Shown in pieces: positions 36,642 through 45,291 of a stretch of DNA of 64,000 bases. How positions within the stretch are numbered: the stretch's first letter is position 1; each line of letters opens with the position of its first letter. This DNA is from Sipunculus nudus. Its lineage: Eukaryota; Annelida; Sipuncula; Golfingiida; Sipunculidae. The DNA is taken from NCBI GenBank assembly GCA_026874595.1, contig JAPPUL010000079.1:1917001-1981000 (forward strand), in the 5' to 3' direction. A program made the translations under genes and the position numbers. The notes beneath the pieces were generated by a model. The model saw only the letters and a list, made by a program, of their open reading frames with translations. It searched no databases and was not told the DNA's origin.

Positions 36642-37619
36642 TTAATGAGCAGCATAAAGATAAAGTGGAATATTGCTATAATAAGCCTTAATAAAGTCTT
36701 TAAATGAGTAATTAGTTTTAGATTGAATTAGTTGTTCAAAAATGTTTTTAGGGCCGTCTTCCAAAATATTAACATTACCTTTAATATTTAATTTCTTTTT
36801 AAGATGGTTGGTAGCCTCGATTATACCACCTATGCTATCAACAAGGCCAATCTGTTTGGCATTCTCGCCATTAAAGATTCTGCCATCAGCATATTTTACA
36901 AGCGAATCTTTTGAGATAAAATCTTTGCGGGCGTTAAGGACAGTATTAAAGAATTGGTTATAAGTGCTATTTACAATATTCTGTAAAAGGAGCATTTCTT
37001 CTTTAGACTTACTTCTGCCGATAGAAGAGCCAATATCCTTAAACTTACCACTTTTAATAATCTCCTGTTTGACACCATATTCTTTAAAAAGTTTTTCGAA
37101 AGTGAATCCTCCAATAATGACGCCAATGCTGCCTGTAATGGAGCCTTCCCGTGCAAAAATATAATCACTTGAGCAAGCGATGTAATAAGCGCCGGAAGCG
37201 GAGATGTCGCCAAAAACAGAAATAATAGGTTTTTTAGTCTTTTTCTTAAAAGTATTAAGGCGGTGATAAATTTCTTGACTTGCGCCAACAGTACCACCTC
37301 CCGAGTTAAATCTCAGGATAATAGCTTTAATATTATCGTTATTGGAAGCAATTTTAAGTTTTTTAATAATGAAAGGGACGGTAGAGTTGTATTCGATAAT
37401 GCCAACGATATCAATCACCATAAAAGCGGGTATAAAAGGGTTTATGGAGTCAGTATCTAAGGAAGAGGGGATATAGCTTGTTTTTTTTTGTTTATCGTAG
37501 TTATCAGTAATCATAATGATAGCTAGAATGATACTAAGTAAAAATATTAAAGAGAATATGTAAGACCAAAGAGAGCTTACTTTAGATTTATTATTTGAGA
37601 TAGAATTAAAAGAATCCAT
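36642..37619 (-). CDS. sppA: Signal peptide peptidase SppA, short form
   Basis: Membrane-anchored Ser-Lys peptidase that digests cleaved signal peptides and other membrane-associated substrates. An N-terminal membrane segment (about residues 18-38) precedes the protease domain. The nucleophile Ser lies in DISASGAYYIAC and the general-base Lys in IKSGKFKDIGS; GSITGSIGV is also typical. Start ATG 37619 chosen because AAGGA is at correct spacing; the ATG at 37628 overlaps that site. About 325 residues, the short form typical of Gram-positives and spirochaetes. A second, longer SppA lies at 42-43.8 kb. Confidence 0.9.
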   Translation of the reverse strand: MDSFNSISNNKSKVSSLWSYIFSLIFLLSIILAIIMITDNYDKQKKTSYIPSSLDTDSINPFIPAFMVIDIVGIIEYNSTVPFIIKKLKIASNNDNIKAIILRFNSGGGTVGASQEIYHRLNTFKKKTKKPIISVFGDISASGAYYIACSSDYIFAREGSITGSIGVIIGGFTFEKLFKEYGVKQEIIKSGKFKDIGSSIGRSKSKEEMLLLQNIVNSTYNQFFNTVLNARKDFISKDSLVKYADGRIFNGENAKQIGLVDSIGGIIEATNHLKKKLNIKGNVNILEDGPKNIFEQLIQSKTNYSFKDFIKAYYSNIPLYLYAAH

Positions 37620-37745
37620 AAAAATCATCCTTAACTATATTACACTAGATAATTAAAAGAGATAACACATTAAAGATAAAAAGATAAGAAAAAGTATGTA
37701 TAATAGTTTCTTATAAAAAAGAAAATATGAATTTAAGAAAATTAA

Positions 37746-38510
37746 TTATTGGAATAAAGAGGATGTAAAAGAGAGCCCCAAATTGTAAGATAGGCTTTGT
37801 AAAGGGTCATAAATTATTTTTGGCTGCATAAAGTAGTATAACTTAATCCCATTAGCAAATTGATATTTAATGCCAGTGGTAGGCAAAGCGTATAAAGAAA
37901 AGTCTTTATTGCTGTAATCAAAATATATGGTAATGTTATCAGTTTTTACTCTCCAACTGTTAATTCCCATAAAAGGTTCTATAAGGTTATAAGGTCTAAA
38001 GTAGTAGTAGCTCATATTATCTTTTTTAATATCATCATAAACGGCGTTAAAAATAATAGATTGGTCAAAAAGCTTATCTTTAATTTTGTTATAAAAGAGA
38101 TTATTAGTGTTTAACGAAGATTTGAAGTTTTTACCATAATCAATGTTTAGATAATTTTTGATAGATATAGGGGAGTATATCTTTTTTTTATTAGGTATTG
38201 GGAATATCAGATTAGTTTTATAAAAGGTGAGTTTTTGTTTAATTTGTTTAAACTGTTTATTTTTATAAGTTTTGTTTTTAAAACTTTTGTTTTTAAATGT
38301 AGAGCTAGTATTAATCTTGCTATAACTATTTGATTGTTTTTTATTATTAGTGGAGTGTAAAGTTTTATTAGGATAGCTATTGATAGGATATAATAAAATT
38401 AAAGCAAAAGCAAAGAAGGTTTTAAAAAAGAAGGTTTTAAAAAAGAAGGTTTTAAAAATGAGTAAAGAATATCTAACTTTAGGGTTAGGTATAAAGTTAT
38501 ATATAAGCAT
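37746..38510 (-). CDS. Exported protein with repeat-expanded signal peptide
   Basis: From ATG 38510 (AGGAG at 38518-38522) the product has about 254 residues. The signal region contains FKTFF three times in a row, encoded by a 15-bp triplicated unit at 38415-38459, then FALILLYPINSYP. The mature part is Lys/Asn/Tyr-rich with a basic low-complexity segment (FKNKSFKNKTYKNKQFK) and a C-terminus ending in Phe-Gln after beta-strand-like text (LSYNLGLSFTSSLFQ), suggesting an outer-membrane or surface protein. No family recognised. An upstream ATG at 38573 is possible but lacks a ribosome binding site. Confidence 0.6.
   Translation of the reverse strand: MLIYNFIPNPKVRYSLLIFKTFFFKTFFFKTFFAFALILLYPINSYPNKTLHSTNNKKQSNSYSKINTSSTFKNKSFKNKTYKNKQFKQIKQKLTFYKTNLIFPIPNKKKIYSPISIKNYLNIDYGKNFKSSLNTNNLFYNKIKDKLFDQSIIFNAVYDDIKKDNMSYYYFRPYNLIEPFMGINSWRVKTDNITIYFDYSNKDFSLYALPTTGIKYQFANGIKLYYFMQPKIIYDPLQSLSYNLGLSFTSSLFQ
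38415..38459 (-). repeat. Three 15-bp tandem units in a signal-peptide coding region
   Basis: Units at 38415-38429, 38430-38444 and 38445-38459 are identical apart from the final base. Being 15 bp, each adds five residues (FKTFF) and keeps the frame, so copy-number change would alter the length of the hydrophobic signal. Confidence 0.9.
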
Positions 38511-38522
38511 AAAGTTTCTCCT

Positions 38523-38829
38523 CATAAAATAAGCAAAAAAAGTTAGATATCTTTTCCCAAACTGTAAAAACAATTAACTTCTTTGTAAAGTATGAACACA
38601 TTAAAATATAAAACGATGCTAAACGAAAGTGTGAATTCATGTAAAGTAAAATCCCAAAGAACTATAACAATGAAAAATTTATATGAATAGGCTTCATGTA
38701 TCTGGATATAAATATCACAAAGTATCACAAAAGACAATGGATTTCAAGAAAAGAGTTAATTTTTATTAACTTAATCTTATAGTATAAATCTAGTATAAAT
38801 CCCATATAAAATAAACGAGGTAAGCAGTA
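38523..38829. other. Intergenic region upstream of serS, nothing identified
   Basis: About 300 bp between the divergent exported-protein gene and serS. I find no RNA, hairpin with T-tract, or convincing small gene. It contains a near-direct repeat of AGTATAAATC (about 38778-38802). Promoters for both genes must lie here but I cannot choose one with confidence. Confidence 0.4.
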
Positions 38830-40098
38830 TTGGTAAGTATAGAGTATATAAGGAGTAATTGGGAAGAGCTTGAGAGGGTATCTGAGACAAAGAAGATAAA
38901 GATATCAATAAAGCGTTTATTAGAAGTGGATAAAAAGCGTCGAGAGCTAATAAAGGAAATAGAAGAGTTAAAGAATAAGAGGAATAAGCTATCCAAAGGG
39001 ATGGGTAATAATTCTTTTGAGGATAAGGAGGTTTTAATAGAGCGAGGGAAGAGGCTAAGAGAAGAGATATCCGAAAAAGAACCTAAGCTAAAGACTATAG
39101 AAGTAGAGTATAAAGATTTGATGTTACGAGTTCCAAATATAGTATTAGAAGGAGTTCCTATAGGTGATAGTGACAAAGACAATGTAGAAATAAGGCGTTA
39201 TTCAAAAGGCAAAGAGTTTAATTTTGCAATGCAAGATCACATAGAACTAGGCGAGAAATTAAATATATTGGATATAAAGCGAGGAGTAAAAGTAGGAGGA
39301 ACAAAAAGCTATTATTTAAAGAATGAGGGCGCAGAACTTGAGCTTGCAGTGCTTAATTTTGCAATGGACACAGTGTGTAGTCGAGGCTTTAGACCATATA
39401 TAGTGCCCCACATGGTAAAACGCGAGATTATGGAGGGGACAGGCTATTTCCCGATAGGTGAGGAACAAAGTTATCATATAGAAAAAGATAAGAGATATTT
39501 AATAGGGACCTCAGAAGTACCAATGGCCTCATATTATGCAGGGGAGGTTTTGAATTATAAAGATTTACCGATTAGGATGGCGGGCTTATCAAGCTGTTAT
39601 AGGCGGGAAGCGGGTACATATGGTAAAGACAAAGGTTTATATAGGATACATCAATTTCAAAAGGTAGAACAAGTAATTCTTGGAAGAAATGATGTAGAGG
39701 AGTCGAAATCTTTACATATGGAGCTATTAACGAACGCAGAAGACATACTAAAAGCGCTTGATTTACCATATAGGGTGGTATTATCGTGTACCGGCGACAT
39801 AGGTCTTGGGCAGGTATTAAAACACGATATAGAGGTATGGATGCCCTCAAGGGGTGGATATGGGGAAACACATTCTTGTTCATCGTTCTATGAATTTCAA
39901 GCAAGACGATTAAACATAAGATATAAAGATAAGGATGGGTCTATAAAATATGTACATACCCTAAATAACACAGCGATAGCCTCTCCTCGAATACTAATCC
40001 CGATACTTGAAAATTACCAGTTTAAAAATGGGAGTGTAAAGATACCGAATGTATTGCAAAAATATATGCGAGGTAAAAAACTTATAGATAAATCATAA
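38830..40098 (+). CDS. serS: Seryl-tRNA synthetase
   Basis: Class II synthetase charging tRNA-Ser and tRNA-Sec. The N-terminal long coiled-coil arm (about residues 25-105) binds the tRNA variable arm. Motif 2 is CYRREAGTYGKDKGLYRIHQF and motif 3 NNTAIASPRILIPILENYQ. The length of 422 residues is normal. The start is TTG 38830, with GAGG at 38817-38820. Essential gene, apparently monocistronic. Confidence 0.96.
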   Translation: MVSIEYIRSNWEELERVSETKKIKISIKRLLEVDKKRRELIKEIEELKNKRNKLSKGMGNNSFEDKEVLIERGKRLREEISEKEPKLKTIEVEYKDLMLRVPNIVLEGVPIGDSDKDNVEIRRYSKGKEFNFAMQDHIELGEKLNILDIKRGVKVGGTKSYYLKNEGAELELAVLNFAMDTVCSRGFRPYIVPHMVKREIMEGTGYFPIGEEQSYHIEKDKRYLIGTSEVPMASYYAGEVLNYKDLPIRMAGLSSCYRREAGTYGKDKGLYRIHQFQKVEQVILGRNDVEESKSLHMELLTNAEDILKALDLPYRVVLSCTGDIGLGQVLKHDIEVWMPSRGGYGETHSCSSFYEFQARRLNIRYKDKDGSIKYVHTLNNTAIASPRILIPILENYQFKNGSVKIPNVLQKYMRGKKLIDKS

Positions 40099-40269
40099 GT
40101 GAAAATAAGTATTAAACAAGAAGTATAAAGTATTAAATATCATATAATAAAAAATGATATAATTTATTTTTAGTTAAGTTTGTTTTAAAGATATATAGTT
40201 TTGTATATTTTTTAAGATAAAAAATCATACAATAGCTAAAAGATATAGAACTAAAGGAGTTTAGTATTT

Positions 40270-41130
40270 TTGAGTAATCTTGAAAAGGTAGTAAAATATT
40301 TTAATGATTTAAGCCTTAGAAAAAAGATGCTACTAACCTACTTATTTATATACATATCGTTTGTAGCAATAATTTATAAGAGTGCAAAATACGTTTTATC
40401 AAATAGCTATTTATATGAGTTATATGCAGCTGAGCTATTGTATGGTATATTATTGCTAGGACTTTGTTTTAGCCTACTTATAATATATGTAACAGTATAT
40501 TTTTCTAGGGGCCCACGTAAGGTAATAAATTATCTTGAAAAAAGCTATAGGGAGATATTTAGGCGAGAGGGGATATTCTATAAAGGAGCTGGAGATGAGA
40601 TAGATGAGATTTTAATTAAATTAGAGCTTATAAAAGAGCGTACAGATTTGCGTATAAGTGGTCTTGAGCGATTAAATAATGACTTTTCTAATTTATATGA
40701 AAAAACACCGGTAATGCATTGTATAACGAGTTTAAATGGCCTAATAATAGACGTTAACCCATCATTTGGCCGTGCGCTTAAAGTATCAAGACAGAGAATA
40801 CTAGGGAAAACATTTGTAGAATTTATAAAAGATATGCAAACCCGTTATTATATAGAATCGTTTTTTAAAAAGCTATCAAGTGATAGTAGTATAGAAGAAT
40901 TAAAAGAGCTTATGAGAGAAGGGCAGATGTTAGATTTGGGTTATAACGAGATTTCCTTATCATTGTTTGGCTGTATGGATATAATTTCAAGCGACTCTTC
41001 ATTATTCCAGGCCTCAGGTTATATGGCTTATTCTGATAAGAAGGAATTTAATACCAATCATTTTGTTAGAATAAGTTTAATAGATATAAAGAAGCTAAAT
41101 AAAGAAGTTAGTAGCTTAATAGATATCTAA
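40270..41130 (+). CDS. Membrane protein with PAS-like sensor domain
   Basis: 286 residues. Two membrane segments (about 20-40 and 53-75) are followed by a HAMP-like helical region (about 75-140) and a PAS-like domain (about 140-260: TSLNGLIIDVNPSFGRALKVSRQRILGKTFVEF is the typical PAS opening, at 152-184). No kinase, cyclase or GGDEF domain follows, so it is a sensor without its own output. TTG start at 40270 with AAGGAG at 40254-40259. Signal and partner unknown. Confidence 0.65.
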   Translation: MSNLEKVVKYFNDLSLRKKMLLTYLFIYISFVAIIYKSAKYVLSNSYLYELYAAELLYGILLLGLCFSLLIIYVTVYFSRGPRKVINYLEKSYREIFRREGIFYKGAGDEIDEILIKLELIKERTDLRISGLERLNNDFSNLYEKTPVMHCITSLNGLIIDVNPSFGRALKVSRQRILGKTFVEFIKDMQTRYYIESFFKKLSSDSSIEELKELMREGQMLDLGYNEISLSLFGCMDIISSDSSLFQASGYMAYSDKKEFNTNHFVRISLIDIKKLNKEVSSLIDI

Positions 41131-41183
41131 CTAAATTATATTTAATGAAAAAAAAGCAAGAGCAAACTTAATTTAGCTTGAAG

Positions 41184-41399
41184 CTAACTTAGAAGATGCT
41201 CCTTAGAGGTAATAATCTTTTGCACTTTGTTGCTCCTAAGGCATCTAGTACATACTCTAATTCTTTTAATAGAGTTATTAATCTTGGCTCTAACATATAC
41301 TAAATTGGCCTTCCAAGTTCTTTTAGTTTTTCTATGAGAATGACTAATAGTATTACCAAACCGAGTACCTTTCTTACATATAAAACATATTCTACTCAT
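41184..41399 (-). CDS. rpmB: Ribosomal protein L28
   Basis: Small protein of the large ribosomal subunit, 71 residues. GKKGTRFGNTISHSHRKTKRTWKANL is the family core (text close to residues 9-32). Cys5, Cys8, Cys50 and Cys53 form a zinc-binding (C+) version. The gene is separate from rpmG, as is common outside proteobacteria. Upstream lies an 11-bp repeat of A-tracts. Confidence 0.95.
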   Translation of the reverse strand: MSRICFICKKGTRFGNTISHSHRKTKRTWKANLVYVRAKINNSIKRIRVCTRCLRSNKVQKIITSKEHLLS

Positions 41400-41418
41400 T
41401 ATAAATATCCTAAAACGT

Positions 41419-41451
41419 TTTTCTTAATCTTTTCTTAATCTTTTCTTAATA
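41419..41451 (-). repeat. Three 11-bp units (phased A-tracts) upstream of rpmB
   Basis: On the plus strand, TTTTCTTAATC occurs three times at 41419-41429, 41430-41440 and 41441-41451 (last base differs). The unit is about one helical turn, so the minus strand has A-tracts in phase, 20-52 bp ahead of the rpmB start codon. Such phasing bends DNA and can raise promoter activity; that role is inference. Confidence 0.7.
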
Positions 41452-41535
41452 AGGAACAAATATAGAAACATGTTTAGTTATCATCAAGAGAATAGTTAAT
41501 ATTTTATTTATATAATATTTTATTTAACGAAAAAG

Positions 41536-41988
41536 TTATATTAGCTTAACAAATCGTATAGCCAAGTTATTAATATCGTTAATTTGCTTTATAAACTGCT
41601 CATAAACGAGTCCAGAATAACTGTCTTTCTTGATGTTCTCATAATCGATAATAAGGAACTTTTCTTTTTTGGCAAGGGCTTCAACACTTAGTTTAAAAGG
41701 CTCATGGAAGTAATTATCAGGCCAATCAAAAAGGCCTTTATCTCGCTTATAAAGGAAATATACTTCATTAAGGTCAATGATATCCTCAGGCACGTTATTG
41801 TATCGCGCTGAATCTCGTCCTAGATATATGGTTCGTCTGTAAGGATTGGTTTCTTCGGAATGATATTGTCGTCCCCCGCCAACATAGCAAGAGAAACTAA
41901 TCTCTGCTTTTTTAAACATAGTGTCTTTAATAGAAAGGCAATCATTACAAAGCTTAAGAATATCAGCTTCGATTGCTTTTAATTGCAT
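41536..41988 (-). CDS. Hypothetical cytosolic protein
   Basis: 150 residues with no membrane segment. Notable stretches: CYVGGGRQYHSEETNPYRRTIYLGRD (about residues 34-60) and DWPDNYFHEPF. GAGG lies just upstream of ATG 41988, which supports the start. I do not recognise a family. It lies between rpmB and the long sppA, same strand, with gaps of about 136 and 65 bp. Confidence 0.6.
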   Translation of the reverse strand: MQLKAIEADILKLCNDCLSIKDTMFKKAEISFSCYVGGGRQYHSEETNPYRRTIYLGRDSARYNNVPEDIIDLNEVYFLYKRDKGLFDWPDNYFHEPFKLSVEALAKKEKFLIIDYENIKKDSYSGLVYEQFIKQINDINNLAIRFVKLI

Positions 41989-42053
41989 ATTAACCTCTTT
42001 TTTTAACTAGTAAATTTATTTTGAGGATTAAAAACTATAAAGTATTAAACCTG

Positions 42054-43772
42054 TTAATTAAAATCATCTATTTTGATATGCCAAGGCATAATATACAAAG
42101 CATTGTGCTTACTTAAAGAGATATAATTGCTAATCATATTAATAGTTTTATGTTTTAAAGTTAGAGTATTGCGTGCAAAGGTGTCAGAAAACATATAAGA
42201 CAAACTAAACTTTCTTTTAGGATAAATAAGGTAATTAATTTTGTCATCAGATGGAATATTAGCATGTTGTTTTGCAGCCTCTAAAGCCTCAAGAATGCCA
42301 CCTTGCTTATCAATTAGTTTGTAATTAAGAGCATCGTCACCAGTAAAGACTCTACCTTGTGCAAATTGTTCAATAGTCTGAACATCTTGCTTGCGACCTT
42401 GAGAGACCTTTTCAAGGAAAGTTTTATAATAAAAATCAAAAGTATGTTTAGTTAATTTTTGTTTTTGTTGCTCTGTGAATGGAGAAAAAGGAGAATAAAT
42501 ATCGGAGTTATCACCAAGCGAAACAGTATCTCTTTTGACTGATAATTTATCTAAAAGCTTAGAGAAATAAAGCTTTCCAGAGACAACGCCAATAGAACCT
42601 GTAATGGTCATACTCTCAGCAAATATCTCATTAGCCGCAACAGAAATATAAAAGCCCCCAGAAGCAACAACATTAGCCATAGACACAATAACAGGTTTTT
42701 CCTCGGAAGTCTTACTAACAGCATTCCAAATTATGTCAGAAGTGATAGCACTGCCGCCCGGACTGTCAATACGGATTACCAAAGCTTTAATACGTTTATT
42801 CTTACGAATCTTTTTAAGGCTTCTTAAGAATACGTTTTGAGTTATAGTATCATAACGAGCTTCTTTTTGAGAGCTCTCATCCAAAATATTACCTTGAGCA
42901 TAAAGGATAGCAATACTTTTAGTAGGTCTAAGAATACATTTTCTCCGTTTAGGCAAGTTAAGAGGAATATCTTTGACTTTAGATTTATTAAAACGTTCCT
43001 TAAGGTAGGAATCAATATTCTCTTGATAAATAAGTTTATCAACTAACTTAGCCTCTAGAGCCTCATGTGCAGTAAAGGGACCATCGTGAATTAGTTCGTT
43101 AAAAGGTTTCGTAATTGAGGGCCTTGCATTACTTATATCCTTACTAATCTCGTCTAAATAATTCTTTAAAATGCTTTTTAACATAGTCCTGTGTTCATCA
43201 GACATAGAGCTACGAGTTAATGAGTCAGCAAAGGTTTTATAAGGTCCGGTACTAACGAAGTCCGCTCCAACGCCAATGTGCTCAAGAGAATCTTTAAGGA
43301 AGTAAACCTCAGCTTGAATACCAATTATATCCAAGGTGGCAGATGGCGTTAAAAAGATTTCATTACAAGCACATGCCAAATAGTATTCTTTAAGGCCGGC
43401 TCTTTCTATAAAAGCGATAGCAGGTATTAGCTTAGCAATTTTTAATATTTGCCTGCGAATACTTTGTATTTGAGACCAACCAACATCATGAAGAGGTTTT
43501 ATTTTAATAAGAACGATATCGTAATTTTCAAAGTCCCGACAAACGTTATCCAATGCAAGCAGTAGATACCTAAGGATAGTTTTTTTTTTATAGACAAAAT
43601 AAGGCAAAGTCTCATCATCGATAATATTCCCGATAGCAAACTTAAGAGCCTTAATAGTTTTAGAATTTTTCTTGTTACTAGCGTTATCATCCATGTTGCT
43701 TGAATTATTACTTTCTAAAGTTTTAGGTTCATTGTAAGATTCAAAACTATTATTCATAAATCGCCTATCCAT
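42054..43772 (-). CDS. sppA: Signal peptide peptidase SppA, long two-domain form
   Basis: 572-residue tandem SppA protein like E. coli SppA: the N-terminal half supplies the base Lys179 (STGPYKTFADS) and the C-terminal half the nucleophile Ser371 (NVVASGGFYIS), followed by MTITGSIGVVSG. IRIDSPGGSA (about 334-342) is the oxyanion region. Unlike the E. coli protein I see no N-terminal membrane segment: residues 1-50 are polar and Asn/Ser-rich. It may be peripheral or cytosolic. Two possible ATG starts (residues 1 and 6), neither with a strong ribosome binding site. Confidence 0.9.
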   Translation of the reverse strand: MDRRFMNNSFESYNEPKTLESNNSSNMDDNASNKKNSKTIKALKFAIGNIIDDETLPYFVYKKKTILRYLLLALDNVCRDFENYDIVLIKIKPLHDVGWSQIQSIRRQILKIAKLIPAIAFIERAGLKEYYLACACNEIFLTPSATLDIIGIQAEVYFLKDSLEHIGVGADFVSTGPYKTFADSLTRSSMSDEHRTMLKSILKNYLDEISKDISNARPSITKPFNELIHDGPFTAHEALEAKLVDKLIYQENIDSYLKERFNKSKVKDIPLNLPKRRKCILRPTKSIAILYAQGNILDESSQKEARYDTITQNVFLRSLKKIRKNKRIKALVIRIDSPGGSAITSDIIWNAVSKTSEEKPVIVSMANVVASGGFYISVAANEIFAESMTITGSIGVVSGKLYFSKLLDKLSVKRDTVSLGDNSDIYSPFSPFTEQQKQKLTKHTFDFYYKTFLEKVSQGRKQDVQTIEQFAQGRVFTGDDALNYKLIDKQGGILEALEAAKQHANIPSDDKINYLIYPKRKFSLSYMFSDTFARNTLTLKHKTINMISNYISLSKHNALYIMPWHIKIDDFN

Positions 43773-44149
43773 AAAAATTTAATGCTAATATACAAAGGAT
43801 AAAGTATAAAGCAACTAAACTAAATAAAATAGTAAAAAAGCTATAAAATAAATCAAAGCTAAAAAAGTACTAAATTAAAAATATAAAAATATAATGGAAA
43901 TAAAGCGAGTTGCAAAAATAAATTAGAATATGGCTAAACTAAAGAAGCCTATACTAAATATTATTTAATCTAATTGCAATTTAAAGAGAATATGCAGTTA
44001 AGATAAAAAGTTAAGATAAAAAGTTAAGAGAAAAAGTTAAGATAAAAAGATAATTTTTAATTAGATAAAGAGTAAAGTAATTGACGAATGTTGTACGTGG
44101 GGCTAAGTTTGGAGTAAATAAAAAAAAAGATGGGGTTTTGTAGACAAAG
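43773..44149 (+). other. Intergenic region with four 13-bp tandem units
   Basis: A 377-bp A-rich gap between the long sppA and the TPR gene, which diverge. Four adjacent units of GTTAAGATAAAAA lie at 43997-44048; the third has one substitution. I see no other feature. The repeats are 100-150 bp upstream of the TPR/flagellar genes and may carry or surround their promoter. Confidence 0.75.
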
Positions 44150-45058
44150 ATGAAAAGACTTGGGATACTGCTAATAATTGCCATAGTTTTATTAAATGTT
44201 GAGTTAAGCTTGGGCATGTATAATATAGAAGTTAGAAAATACATGAGACAGGGGATAGAATACGAAAAACAAAGAGATTACACATCGGCGATATTAGCCT
44301 ATAACAAAGTACTTGCAATAGATGAAAGGTATATACCAGCGTATTATGGTAGAGGGGTTGCGCGGTTGAAGATAGGCAATTATGAGAAGTCGTTGTCAGA
44401 TTTAAATATATATCTTAGGTCTTCTGTAAAAAAGAGTGAGCGTCGAATATTAAAGATAAGATATTATATAGGCTTATGCAATTACCATACGAAACGGTAT
44501 ATGGAAGCACTAAAGATTTTTGATGAAGTGTTAGAAAGCAATCCGGATTATATAACAAACTTATATAATATAAGAGGCTTAACGAACTATCGTCTTGGTC
44601 GCTATGTAAAAGCGATAGAGGACTTTACAAACTACCTAGCTGTAAATAAAAGTTATGCCTATGCATATTTATACAGAGGGAGAGCTTACATGAGTTTGGG
44701 CTATAAGGATGAGGCGTTAAGGAATTACAAAGAGTATGTAAAGCTTTCGCGTGATTATAGGAGTAGAAGGGCAATGATAGCAGAAATAAAGCGTCTTGAG
44801 AGCGAACCAGAGCAAAGCGAACCAGAGCAAGAGAATAAAGATACACAGGAGAAGGAGCTTCAAACTGAAGAAGAAGGAGCTTATAAAGAGGAGGTAGGCG
44901 GGGAAGCTGTAAAAGAAGATGTAAAAGAAGCTGTAGAGATAGAAGAAGAGATAAAAGAAGAGATAAAAGAGGATATAAAAGAAGCAGAAAAAGGGAATGT
45001 GGATAAAGCAGTAGAGGCGGAAGCAGTAGGTGGTAAGAAAGTGGAGGAATTAAAATGA
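44150..45058 (+). CDS. Exported TPR protein at the flagellar locus
   Basis: 302 residues. Signal peptide MKRLGILLIIAIVLLNVELSLG, then about four TPR units starting near YTSAILAYNKVLAIDERYIPA (about 42), IGLCNYHTKRYMEALKIFDEVL, IRGLTNYRLGRYVKAIEDF and LYRGRAYMSLGYKDEALRNY (about 175). The last 90 residues are acidic and repetitive: SEPEQ twice (15-bp duplication at 44801-44830) and EEIK-type triplets (12-bp triplicated unit at 44948-44983). TPR modules mediate protein contacts; with its signal and position ahead of flaB it may serve the periplasmic flagellum or envelope. Confidence 0.8.
   Translation: MKRLGILLIIAIVLLNVELSLGMYNIEVRKYMRQGIEYEKQRDYTSAILAYNKVLAIDERYIPAYYGRGVARLKIGNYEKSLSDLNIYLRSSVKKSERRILKIRYYIGLCNYHTKRYMEALKIFDEVLESNPDYITNLYNIRGLTNYRLGRYVKAIEDFTNYLAVNKSYAYAYLYRGRAYMSLGYKDEALRNYKEYVKLSRDYRSRRAMIAEIKRLESEPEQSEPEQENKDTQEKELQTEEEGAYKEEVGGEAVKEDVKEAVEIEEEIKEEIKEDIKEAEKGNVDKAVEAEAVGGKKVEELK
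44801..44830 (+). repeat. Exact 15-bp duplication in the TPR gene
   Basis: Units 44801-44815 and 44816-44830 are identical and encode SEPEQ twice in frame. A second tandem array of three 12-bp units follows at 44948-44983 in the same acidic tail. Confidence 0.9.
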
Positions 45059-45151
45059 GGAGCGGAAGGCGGACTAGAATTAAATAGAGAAGGTGGAGGT
45101 GCGAAAAAGGAGTAAAAAAAAGCAGTAGTTAAAAAATATTATAGTTGAGAT

Positions 45152-45179
45152 TAAAGAAGTAAAAAGAGCAAGTCGATGT
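45152..45179 (+). promoter_or_regulatory. Possible sigma-28-type flagellin promoter
   Basis: TAAA at 45152-45155, a 16-base spacer, and GTCGATGT at 45172-45179 resemble TAAA-N15-GCCGATAA with five of eight matches in the second box. Position is right for flaB (113 bp before its ATG). The fit is weak, so this is only a candidate. Confidence 0.3.
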
Positions 45180-45243
45180 GAGTACAGCCAAGATGTCTGT
45201 AGAGAGTAAGCAAGATATCTAAGCAATAAGGAACTTTAAAAAC

Positions 45244-45283
45244 AAGTAATTGCATGGAAGCATGTAGAATTACTTCAAGGAGG
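45244..45283 (+). promoter_or_regulatory. flaB leader hairpin next to the ribosome binding site
   Basis: AAGTAATT (45244-45251) pairs perfectly with AATTACTT (45268-45275); inside, CATG pairs with CATG around loop GAAG. The top of the hairpin presents GGA (45256-45258), and the ribosome binding site AAGGAGG (45277-45283) follows two bases after the stem. Two GGA sites, one in a loop and one in the ribosome binding site, are the usual arrangement for CsrA repression, known for Borrelia flaB. Regulation here is inferred. Confidence 0.6.
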
Positions 45284-45291
45284 AACGCTCA

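Noticed and set aside
38543-38737. Minus-strand frame of 64 codons in the gap before serS
   Set aside because: Hydrophobic because of T-rich DNA, with no start signal; I treat it as chance.
43997-44048. Short regular repeats that could suggest a CRISPR array
   Set aside because: The units are 13 bp with no spacers between them; this is a simple tandem repeat. No cas genes are present.
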